This document shows positions 57,233 to 64,000 of a stretch of DNA of 64,000 nt, piece by piece. Source of the DNA: JAUIJL01 sp965366625 (GTDB lineage Bacteria > Acidobacteriota > Thermoanaerobaculia > Multivoradales > J023); assembly GCA_965366625.1 (NCBI GenBank), contig CBDUGP010000005.1, positions 1-64,000 of the forward strand, read 5' to 3'. The position numbers were made by a program, and so were the translations under genes. Within the stretch, counting starts at the first letter, position 1. Each line of letters begins with the position of its first letter. The notes beneath the pieces were generated by a model, which was given only the letters and a program-made list of their open reading frames with translations, made no database searches and was not told the DNA's origin.

Positions 57233-59680
57233 TCAATAGCCCCAACTTGGCCAGAGCGCTTCCGTGCCAGTAATTTTGCCCAGGCCCTCAGAATACATCC
57301 GTACGGTTTCTACCAGACCCGGGGTGATCAAGTGCCGGTGATTGCGGTCCTGGCGGAAAAGGTGCTTCCAGGTTTCTCGGGTGCCGAGCTGCACTTTCCG
57401 CTGGCGGACTTTTTGTCCAAGGCGACCCACGCGATAGCGAAAGGCGATCATTCCCGCAGTGGTGAAATAACTGCCTACCGGAAGGGTTTCGAGCCAGCGC
57501 ACCAGCTCTTCTTCGGAATGGAAGCTAGGGGCACGCGATTCGAGGCCGGCGCCCGGTTCTTGGGCGGCGCTGCCGACCGCCACCGGGCGCAAGTCCACGA
57601 AGCCGTTATTGGCGATCACCCAATCCCGAAATGCTTCGGGCGGGGTTCCGAGCTTGCCCGCGGACTCTTGAAAGCGAGCGTGGAGATCCTCGGCCCGGCT
57701 GATCGCCATGTCCAACGGCGCTACGTAAGGTCCCACCAAGACCCGGTCTTCGCCGTCGGAACGGCGATAGAGGATGGGAATGCCGAGGGAAGTCACGGTC
57801 TGCAGATAGCGTTGGATACAAGTTGCCAATCGACTGAGAAATTTCTCTCGGCCGGGTTCCCGGACTCCGATCCTGCGGGCCTCGAAACCCAAGAGGCGCC
57901 CGGCACTCTCCATGGTGCTCGCCTCGCATAGCAGGGTCAGGAGCTTAGATAGGGCCTGAGCGTCGAGCTGGTCCAGGTCTTGGAAGCTGGGGATCTGAGT
58001 GTTGCGCCAAACGAAAGTGGGGACATCGGGCAAGGCCTCGATCAGCTTTTGGACCGGAATTTGGGCGAAGCGGCGGCCCAGCTCGCGTAAGCGCAGGGCG
58101 AGCATCACCAATCCCAGCTCGTGCAGGCGGGCTTGGTGGGTCGAAGAGCCCAGTGCCTGATAAGCCTGGATCGCAAAGGGGCCGTGATGGGCACGCACCA
58201 GCTCTGGGTAGCTGTCGAGCAGCCTCAAGGCGAAATAGCTGTTTTCCGTTTCGGTGTAATAGGAAATCTTGTCCTGGAACCAGTCCCTGCGTCGTTCGGG
58301 CCCGAAGACCGCGTGCCGAACCAGAACCATGGCCAGCTCTTCGGGAATCGCGACCTTCATGACGTTGTAGAGCGCCACGCAATTGGCCACGGAAAAGAGA
58401 CCATTTTCACCCGAGCGGATGGCCGCGTCGACCGTCAAATCCTTGCCGGGTCCGAAGACCAGGGCACCCGGATCTCGGTCCGGCGCCTGAAATACCCCCA
58501 AACCCGACGGTGCTGGGGGCTCGGCGGCCTTCTCGGAATCGAGGGGATCGCCGGTAGCGTCACCCTCCTTTGGGCTGCTGTCCGCTTCGTTCGGCGTCAG
58601 CGGCTCGTTGGCCTCTGGATCTTCGTAAGGCGCCGGAACCGGCTCGGCAACGGGAATCAGGGGAATATTGCGGAAAGGGTAAAGCTGAATGACCTCGGAA
58701 CTCAGGTCTGTGATCGGTAGCGTTTCATGGGTCGCCGCCTCGGCGCACTCCCGCAAGTGACGGATCACCGCCCGATCGGAAGGTAGGCGGCAACGAAAGT
58801 CCACCGCGTCAATGCCGATCGCTGCCGCAGTCACCAGCACGTCGAAGCCGTGATCGACGAAGAGCTGGGTCAGTTCGTCGGCGAAATACTTCTTTTCTAC
58901 CAGCTTCTTTCCCAACGAACTGTGGGCGAAGCCCAAGCGGATTTCCGGAATGCCTTCATCGACTCGGTACATTCCGCCGACGGCCGTGGTGTGGGCCATG
59001 ACCACATGACGGGCCCATTTTTGATGGATCACCGCGAGGCCACGAATGAAGGTGTTGAGATAGCTTTTCTTGATCCGCTTGGCCACCAGAGGGTCGTAAC
59101 CGTGAGCTTTGACCAGGCGATCGATGGACCCCATGGTGTAGGTCGCGACGCTGGGCAGGGGGATGGCCACCACCACCGCATGCAACATGTCGCCTTCGAG
59201 GCCTTCGACAAATCTCAAGAAAGGGCAGGGCTGAGCCCTGAAGTAACGAGAGAAAATGCCGCAAAGTTCCTCTTGGTTGCCGTTCTCGGGCATTTCGGTG
59301 GCGACATGCTCGGCGAGATCTTCGGGCAGGTCCAAGCGCAGGGTGGAGAAGCGCAGATCAATGCGGTGGTCGAGCCGATAGTGTTTCAACGGCTCGACCT
59401 TTTCGATCTCGACTTTTTCGTCGAGCGCCAAATACATGCGGCTGACGAATTTCGAAATTTCCTTGCTGCCGAGACCGGTGGCATAAATCTCGCCTTTGAG
59501 GGCTCGACCGTAAGAGGCGGACATGAGGATCAGCCGACATAGCTCCATGACCGCAGCACCGCCGACTGCTCCGGTGCCTCCAAAGACCACGAAGCGAATG
59601 GGCCGTTTGGCGCCGCCCGGAAGCAAACGGTTGGCGAGCAAGTGTTCAAGGCTTTCGAACTCGTGGTACTGGATGCGCAT
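57233..59680 (-). CDS. Large protein with N-terminal Rossmann-like motif, unknown function
   Basis: An 815-residue soluble protein that I do not recognise. Near the N-terminus FVVFGGTGAVGGAAVMELCRLI has the glycine pattern of a dinucleotide-binding fold (GGTGAVGG), followed by an ATGLGSKEI loop. Residues about 120-330 are mixed alpha/beta with GGMYRVDEGIPEIRLGFAHSSLGKKLVEKKYF. A Pro/Glu-rich linker lies at about 350-400 (APYEDPEANEPLTPNE), and the rest is mainly helical. No signal peptide or membrane segment is seen. An NAD(P)-dependent enzyme fused to a helical partner domain is my best guess, with low confidence. It appears monocistronic. Confidence 0.75.
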   Translation of the reverse strand: MRIQYHEFESLEHLLANRLLPGGAKRPIRFVVFGGTGAVGGAAVMELCRLILMSASYGRALKGEIYATGLGSKEISKFVSRMYLALDEKVEIEKVEPLKHYRLDHRIDLRFSTLRLDLPEDLAEHVATEMPENGNQEELCGIFSRYFRAQPCPFLRFVEGLEGDMLHAVVVAIPLPSVATYTMGSIDRLVKAHGYDPLVAKRIKKSYLNTFIRGLAVIHQKWARHVVMAHTTAVGGMYRVDEGIPEIRLGFAHSSLGKKLVEKKYFADELTQLFVDHGFDVLVTAAAIGIDAVDFRCRLPSDRAVIRHLRECAEAATHETLPITDLSSEVIQLYPFRNIPLIPVAEPVPAPYEDPEANEPLTPNEADSSPKEGDATGDPLDSEKAAEPPAPSGLGVFQAPDRDPGALVFGPGKDLTVDAAIRSGENGLFSVANCVALYNVMKVAIPEELAMVLVRHAVFGPERRRDWFQDKISYYTETENSYFALRLLDSYPELVRAHHGPFAIQAYQALGSSTHQARLHELGLVMLALRLRELGRRFAQIPVQKLIEALPDVPTFVWRNTQIPSFQDLDQLDAQALSKLLTLLCEASTMESAGRLLGFEARRIGVREPGREKFLSRLATCIQRYLQTVTSLGIPILYRRSDGEDRVLVGPYVAPLDMAISRAEDLHARFQESAGKLGTPPEAFRDWVIANNGFVDLRPVAVGSAAQEPGAGLESRAPSFHSEEELVRWLETLPVGSYFTTAGMIAFRYRVGRLGQKVRQRKVQLGTRETWKHLFRQDRNHRHLITPGLVETVRMYSEGLGKITGTEALWPSWGY

Positions 59681-59854
59681 GGAAGCCCTCAGCCCCGCCG
59701 CCGAGCCTCGGGCTCGGTAACGGAGGAATCAAAAAAGTGAGAGGAAGATCGCCGATCCGGCTCGCCTCTCTAGGAGCGGGACCCCATGATATCGGATCGG
59801 GGAGGGCCGTCGCGAGATCGAAGTCGGGTGAGCCGCGCGTGGCGTCCACGAAGC
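59681..59854. other. Short intergenic gap
   Basis: This 174-nt gap between the HAD phosphatase stop and the 815-residue gene start holds the promoter for the latter. No clear -10/-35 pair or hairpin stands out. Confidence 0.4.
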
Positions 59855-60520
59855 TCACAGACCGAGCAACAGCCCCAGCTCCTGGGCGGAGTCGGCGAGA
59901 GGCAACGCCAAGGCCGCCAGCGTTTCTTTGGAATGGAAGCCCCATGAGACGCCGATCGGCCGCATACCGGCCTTTAAACCTGTCTCCATGTCGATCGTCG
60001 TATCGCCGACGAAAGCCAGGTCCGATGGAGGGATACGCCAGTCTAGGGCGATGTCCAATGCGGCTTTGGGGTCGGGCTTTTTGGGGATGTGGATCCGTTG
60101 ACCGAGGGTCGGCGAGAATGTCCAACCGGCCAGCAAAGACTCCACACATTTGAGGGTGAAGCGGTGGGGTTTGTTGGACAAAACGGCCATCGGCAGGCCT
60201 TTTTCGGTGATGGCGTCGAGAAGATCTGCGATTCCCGGGTAAGGGCGCGTGGTCCGAGACCAATGGTCTTCGTAGGCGGCTTGAAACGCCGCTTCGAGCT
60301 GCACGACGATCCCTTCGTCGACGGCTTCGCCCACGGTGGCTTTGCGCATCAACTCCAGGGAACCATGACCGACGAAGTGGCGGTAGGCGGTGATGGGGTG
60401 GGTCTGAAGGTCCTTGGACTCCAAGGCTTGATTCGCCGCATGGCCAATGTCTTCTACGGTATCTAGCAGGGTGCCGTCGAGGTCGAAAATCACGCCTCGA
60501 ATTGAGGATTCGGTGCTCAT
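59855..60520 (-). CDS. HAD-family phosphatase, phosphoglycolate phosphatase-like
   Basis: A 221-residue HAD hydrolase. Motif I is VIFDLDGTLLDT, motif II LSNKP, motif III lysine in PKKPDPKAAL and motif IV FVGDTTIDMETG; the helical cap of subclass IA lies between motifs I and II. It resembles Gph, which removes phosphate from 2-phosphoglycolate arising from DNA repair, but other small phosphates are possible. Confidence 0.9.
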   Translation of the reverse strand: MSTESSIRGVIFDLDGTLLDTVEDIGHAANQALESKDLQTHPITAYRHFVGHGSLELMRKATVGEAVDEGIVVQLEAAFQAAYEDHWSRTTRPYPGIADLLDAITEKGLPMAVLSNKPHRFTLKCVESLLAGWTFSPTLGQRIHIPKKPDPKAALDIALDWRIPPSDLAFVGDTTIDMETGLKAGMRPIGVSWGFHSKETLAALALPLADSAQELGLLLGL

Positions 60521-60608
60521 CGGGTGGCGGTCTCCGTGGATTTGGCGTCTGGCGGCCCAGGGAGCGAAAGGCTACCACGGGCCTGCGGGGACCCGCCGAT
60601 AGCGGTGC

Positions 60609-61595
60609 TCAGTCGAGATTGGACGGCGCGTTGGGATGACGAAGAATTTGGTTCTTCAAGTCGACGTTGCGTTTGACGATCGGCTGCCGGATCAGGTGTT
60701 TCAGCAGCGGTGGCGGGGTAGAGGGCCAGCGGGCCAAGTTGCGCACCAAAAGGCTCGAACTCAAGGGGCGTCGGCAAAGAAGTGCAGCGGTTTTGCCGTC
60801 CAAGGGGATGCCGCTCAGCAACATCAGGCATCGTCCTTCTGTTTTTAAGATCAACTGAACCCTTTCGTCCGCGCCGGCCCTGGAAAACCCCGTTCGAAAG
60901 GCGCTTTTGGAGGCCTTGCGGGTACGTTCGCCGGCGTCGCGGCCGACCGCCAGGCTGTGCAGCTGGTCGAGCCGTTTGCGCCGGAAAATGCTCTGCAATA
61001 GGGCATCCGGGGTTTGGGGATTGCGAAAGAGTTCGCTTTGCACTTGGGGATCGCGTACGAAGCTCGACTCTCGTCCCAGTCTGCCGAGACCGTGGCTCGT
61101 CCGGTGGTGTCGAGCCACCATTCTGGCGTGTTCGAGGCCGAGGTTGGGATTCTCGAAGAGTGCTGCTACGACCTTGGGATCGGCATCGAAACACAGGGCT
61201 TTGAGCTCTGTGCCGCTGCAAGTGGAAGCGAGTTCGACCCGGCGATCGGCGGGCAAGGATTTCAGCTCGAGCTGGTAATAGCGGCGCCAATTGCCCTCGT
61301 CGCCGGAACCCGAGTTGGGCTCGGACAACGAGCCTCTGGTTTTGGGACGCTCCCCGGCAAGCGGCTCGACAGGTGGTTCGACAGGTGGTTCGACGACGGC
61401 GCCGACTGCGACCAATCGTTCAAGAATTTGGTCGAGTCGAGCTTTTTCCAGGCCGGTGAGAAAGGGGAGTCGGCTTGCCGGAGTCGAGCCGTCGATGCGG
61501 CTGAGCACGAATCCCTCCTCAGGCACCAAGTCCAGGGACGAGAAATCGAGATCTAATCTCGGCTCAGGCATCCAATCTTCGTTCGAAGATGACAT
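60609..61595 (-). CDS. Hypothetical protein with HEAT/LRV-like repeats
   Basis: A 328-residue acidic-then-basic protein. The N-terminal VPEEGFVLSRIDGSTPASRLPFLTG..ARLDQILERLVAVGAV segment is a winged-helix-like module seen at the front of several myxobacterial and acidobacterial proteins. A short PPVEPPVEP repeat follows (9-bp tandem DNA repeat). The rest contains several roughly 25-residue helical units with the DADPKVVAALFENPNLG pattern, like LRV or HEAT repeats. It likely binds other proteins; no enzyme motif is present. Confidence 0.7.
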   Translation of the reverse strand: MSSSNEDWMPEPRLDLDFSSLDLVPEEGFVLSRIDGSTPASRLPFLTGLEKARLDQILERLVAVGAVVEPPVEPPVEPLAGERPKTRGSLSEPNSGSGDEGNWRRYYQLELKSLPADRRVELASTCSGTELKALCFDADPKVVAALFENPNLGLEHARMVARHHRTSHGLGRLGRESSFVRDPQVQSELFRNPQTPDALLQSIFRRKRLDQLHSLAVGRDAGERTRKASKSAFRTGFSRAGADERVQLILKTEGRCLMLLSGIPLDGKTAALLCRRPLSSSLLVRNLARWPSTPPPLLKHLIRQPIVKRNVDLKNQILRHPNAPSNLD

Positions 61596-61667
61596 GGCCC
61601 GAGACTAACAACATATGCAGAATTGTAAATATGAATCCTGAACTCAGGCTGCGAGCTAGGGTCGGTT

Positions 61668-61730
61668 CAGATTTGGCTTCTCGGTGGTCGGCCCGCTGAC
61701 CTGCGGGCCGACCCCACCGAGCCAAATCTG
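61668..61730. terminator. Long intergenic hairpin, probable terminator
   Basis: The arms 61668-61696 and 61703-61730 pair over about 26 bp with two small bulges and a 6-nt loop. It lies right after the stop of the methyltransferase gene (minus strand) and before the start of the repeat protein. No U tract follows, so a REP- or MITE-like element is the alternative. Confidence 0.6.
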
Positions 61731-61742
61731 GACGGAACCGAG

Positions 61743-62576
61743 CTAGTACCGGCAGCGCTCGAATTCGTGGGCGAGCATGCCGAAGAGCCGGGAGAATTCT
61801 TCCGGTCGAGAAGGACCCTTCTGGGCTTCGAAAATCAAAACGTGGGGCAGCTCCGGTGTGTCGTCGTAGAGTTCGTGACGTTCAATGCCACGAAAGTCCT
61901 CCAGCTCGCTTTCGCCGTACCTGCATTCACGCACTCGGTCGAACCCCGACACGACCAGTGCTTTCTTGAGCAGCTCCCGATTCCAGATGAATCGATGTTG
62001 CCAGCCGTAGAAGGCTCGATTGATGTGCACGGCTTTGTCGATCCTCCGACCCGCCCGCTCGTCTTCCTGGCCCGTCAGCGGATCCGCGGAATAGAGGTGC
62101 GTCCATACCCAATCCAGATTGGGGGTCGATAGGCGGATCCAGCCGTCGTCGGCCAAAGAGCCCTGGCAGTCGCGTAAGAATCGGAGGGCGTCGAGCGCTT
62201 CGAGGTGCTCCAGGAAATGCTCGGCAAAAACTCGCGAGGCTGCCTGGAACGGCAATCCTCGGCTGACGTCGAGACACAAATCGACGTGGGGCAAGGGTAG
62301 GAGGTCGATGTTGCACCAGCCCTCCAAGCGCTCTTTGCCGCAGCCGATATGCAAACGTAAACCCGGGGCGTAGTGGCGGGGCGGCCTCAATCGATGTTTC
62401 ACGCGATGTTTGAACCAAGCGCGCAGCTGTTCGCGATCGGCGGCCAGGTCTCGGGCGGCCCTAACCCGCGCGCGCAAAACTCCAAGCGGGCTCCGACGGT
62501 TCTCGGTGGATTCCGCTGCCTGAGGCGTTGGACTCGGTGGCGTAGGATCCGGTGGCGTTGGACCTGTCGGGCTCAT
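61743..62576 (-). CDS. SAM-dependent methyltransferase (class I)
   Basis: A 277-residue protein with a Pro-rich N-terminus and a class I methyltransferase core. Motif I is LHIGCGKERLEGWCNIDLL, followed by DLCLDVSRGLPF and EHFLEHL, a layout common in cell-surface polysaccharide clusters. The substrate is not known. The start overlaps the stop of the ABC-F gene by 1 nt (TGATG), so it is the downstream gene of that operon. Confidence 0.85.
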   Translation of the reverse strand: MSPTGPTPPDPTPPSPTPQAAESTENRRSPLGVLRARVRAARDLAADREQLRAWFKHRVKHRLRPPRHYAPGLRLHIGCGKERLEGWCNIDLLPLPHVDLCLDVSRGLPFQAASRVFAEHFLEHLEALDALRFLRDCQGSLADDGWIRLSTPNLDWVWTHLYSADPLTGQEDERAGRRIDKAVHINRAFYGWQHRFIWNRELLKKALVVSGFDRVRECRYGESELEDFRGIERHELYDDTPELPHVLIFEAQKGPSRPEEFSRLFGMLAHEFERCRY

Positions 62577-64000
62577 CAGCTGTCGATCTCCTCCAACTCG
62601 GCCCAGCGGTCGTAGGCCACCTCGAGCTTTGCTTCAACTTCTTCGAGCCTGCTTTTCGCGGATTGAATCTCGTCGCTATCTCCGCGTTTGTAAAGGTCCG
62701 GATCCCCCAGCTTTGCTTGTAGCTCGCCCTGTTCCAGCTCCAGCCGTTCGATTTGGCCGGGCAGCTCTTCGAGATCCTTCTTTTCTTTGTAAGTGAGCTT
62801 TCTTTTTTGTTCGGCCTTATTGGAACCTGTGCCGGAGCGTCGGCCCTTGTCGGCATCGCTTTTTTTGGATTTCTTCGGTTGGGTTTCGGGCTGTGGACGT
62901 TGGACCAACCAATCCGAATAACCGCCGGCGTACTCGCCCACCCTGCCGCCGCCCTCCATCACCAGGCTGCTGGTGACCACATTGTCGAGAAAGTCGCGAT
63001 CATGGCTGACCAGGAGCAAGGTGCCGCTGAATTCCACCAACCGGGATTCCAAGAGTTCCAGAGTTTCGACATCGAGGTCGTTGGTGGGTTCGTCCATGAC
63101 CAGCATATTGAAGGGACGGGTGAAAAGCCGTGCCAACAACAGACGATTGCGCTCGCCTCCGGAAAGGGATTTGACCGGGCTGCGGGTTTGTTCGGGGGGG
63201 AAGAGGAAGCTCTCCAAATATCCGATGACGTGCCGGGTCTTGCCGTTGACGGTGATCTTGTCGGCGCCCTCGGCCACGTTGTCGGCCACGGAGGAATTTT
63301 CGTCGAGCTGCTCTCGGTGTTGATCGAAGTAGGCGACTTCCAATCGGGTGCCGTGTTGGACCTTGCCACTGTCGGGGCTGAGATCCCCCAGCAACAGCTT
63401 CAGCAGGGTGGTTTTGCCGGAGCCGTTGGGGCCGAGAATTCCGACCTTGTCGCCGCGACAAATGATCGTCGATAGATCTCGGATGATCTGGGGAGAGGAC
63501 TCGGCTTGAGCCGCGGGATCCGCCGGGTAGGCGAAGGAGACGTTTTTCAGCTCGATGACCCGCTTACCAGAGGACTCTGCTTCGTCGAGCCGGACCTGGG
63601 CTTGGCCCTGCACATGGCGTCTAGACTGAGCTTCGGATCGAAGCTTTTGCAGTGCCCGTACGCGCCCTTCGTTGCGGGTTCGCCGGGCTTTGATGCCCTG
63701 TCGAATCCAGGCCTCTTCTTGGGCCAGCTTCTTGTTGAATCGGTCCCAATGGTCGGATTCGACTTTGAGCTGCTCTTCTTTCCGTTCTAAGTATCGGTTG
63801 TAGTCCCCTGGCCAATCGCTCAATTGGCCGCGATCCACTTCGAGAATACGATCGGCGATTTTTTTCAGGAAAGCTCGATCATGGGTGACGAACACCAGCG
63901 CGCTCGGCAGATTACTGAGCAGATCTTCGAGCCATTCGATGGTTTCGATATCCAGATGGTTGGTGGGCTCGTCGAGCAGCAGCACGTCGGGCTCGGAAAC
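62576..64000 (-). CDS. ABC-F ATPase, Uup-like (partial, runs off the right edge)
   Basis: At least 474 residues are in the window; the N-terminal part lies beyond 64000. The first nucleotide-binding domain is cut after its Walker A, with Walker B (LLLDEPTNHLD) visible; the linker (ERKEEQLKVESDHWDRFNKK) and the second domain with Walker A GPNGSGKTT, signature LSGGE and DEPTNDLD are complete. The C-terminal basic coiled coil fits Uup. ABC-F proteins act on ribosomes rather than in transport. Confidence 0.92.
   Translation of the reverse strand, partial: VSEPDVLLLDEPTNHLDIETIEWLEDLLSNLPSALVFVTHDRAFLKKIADRILEVDRGQLSDWPGDYNRYLERKEEQLKVESDHWDRFNKKLAQEEAWIRQGIKARRTRNEGRVRALQKLRSEAQSRRHVQGQAQVRLDEAESSGKRVIELKNVSFAYPADPAAQAESSPQIIRDLSTIICRGDKVGILGPNGSGKTTLLKLLLGDLSPDSGKVQHGTRLEVAYFDQHREQLDENSSVADNVAEGADKITVNGKTRHVIGYLESFLFPPEQTRSPVKSLSGGERNRLLLARLFTRPFNMLVMDEPTNDLDVETLELLESRLVEFSGTLLLVSHDRDFLDNVVTSSLVMEGGGRVGEYAGGYSDWLVQRPQPETQPKKSKKSDADKGRRSGTGSNKAEQKRKLTYKEKKDLEELPGQIERLELEQGELQAKLGDPDLYKRGDSDEIQSAKSRLEEVEAKLEVAYDRWAELEEIDS

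Noticed and set aside
58121..59542. Two plus-strand frames of about 200-230 residues opposite the 815-residue gene
   Set aside because: They are antisense shadows with Gly/His/Asp-rich composition; the minus frame is uninterrupted for 2.4 kb with a proper start.

Overview
The window is a 64-kb, GC-rich (visibly about 60%), gene-dense piece of a Gram-negative-type bacterial chromosome. It has an outer-membrane carrier protein (LolA-like), lipoproteins, SecDF/YajC and a periplasmic amidase. The PadR plus duplicated-orphan-permease (ADOP) pair, the Ser/Thr kinase with a C-terminal TPR-like half, the CHAT and subtilase genes and the ECF-type sigma factor together point to Acidobacteriota; this is inference from family distribution, not from a marker gene. 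There is no phage integrase, complete insertion sequence, CRISPR array or rRNA operon.

Layout. 1-3.3 kb: structured, non-coding hairpin repeats flank a Ser/Thr kinase. 3.3-7.0 kb (minus): three crotonase-fold genes and a thiolase form a beta-oxidation/acyl-CoA degradation cluster. 7.2-11.35 kb (minus): an alkyl-DHAP-synthase-like FAD oxidase, GlpD and a diacylglycerol-kinase-like lipid kinase, each overlapping the next by 1-4 nt, look like a glycerolipid or ether-lipid operon. 11.5-17 kb: a secreted protein, a GlsB-type membrane protein, a hybrid histidine kinase and a patatin. 17.3-19.5 kb: kynureninase and tryptophan 2,3-dioxygenase. 19.7-23.8 kb: amidase, GerMN, glutamate racemase and RNase PH, a cell-wall operon.

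24.1-28.8 kb: a tRNA-Glu(CUC) gene with a clear promoter is followed by a patchwork island of small mobile-type genes. It holds an intact zeta-like kinase toxin gene, a second truncated copy, three copies of a tiny partner gene that overlaps the toxin stop and begins at a TTG with a strong ribosome-binding site, another antitoxin-like pair, an AbrB-type antitoxin whose Doc-like toxin is reduced to a stub, and a frameshifted adenine-methylase remnant. The toxin/TTG-partner pair, conserved in two divergent copies, is the best candidate here for an undescribed small system.

28.8-40.9 kb: Uma2 nuclease, SDR, zinc-ribbon membrane protein, ADOP/PadR, TPR lipoprotein, voltage-gated ion channel, DUF533/TerB-like protein, HD phosphohydrolase, LON-domain protein and FolK. 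41-46.4 kb: lolA-like, tgt, yajC, secD and secF, ending in a clean terminator; the Tgt has lost all four zinc ligands. 46.6-57 kb: sigma factor, a probable sigma partner, a secreted M43 metalloprotease, an HTTM membrane protein with a coupled leader peptide, a peptide-type ABC substrate-binding protein, a 968-aa TPR-CHAT protease and a convergent overlapping subtilase. This is a protease-rich locus that may be one signalling unit. 57.2-64 kb (minus): an unrecognised 815-aa protein with a Rossmann-like start, an HAD phosphatase, a repeat-helical hypothetical protein, a methyltransferase and an ABC-F ATPase that runs off the right edge.
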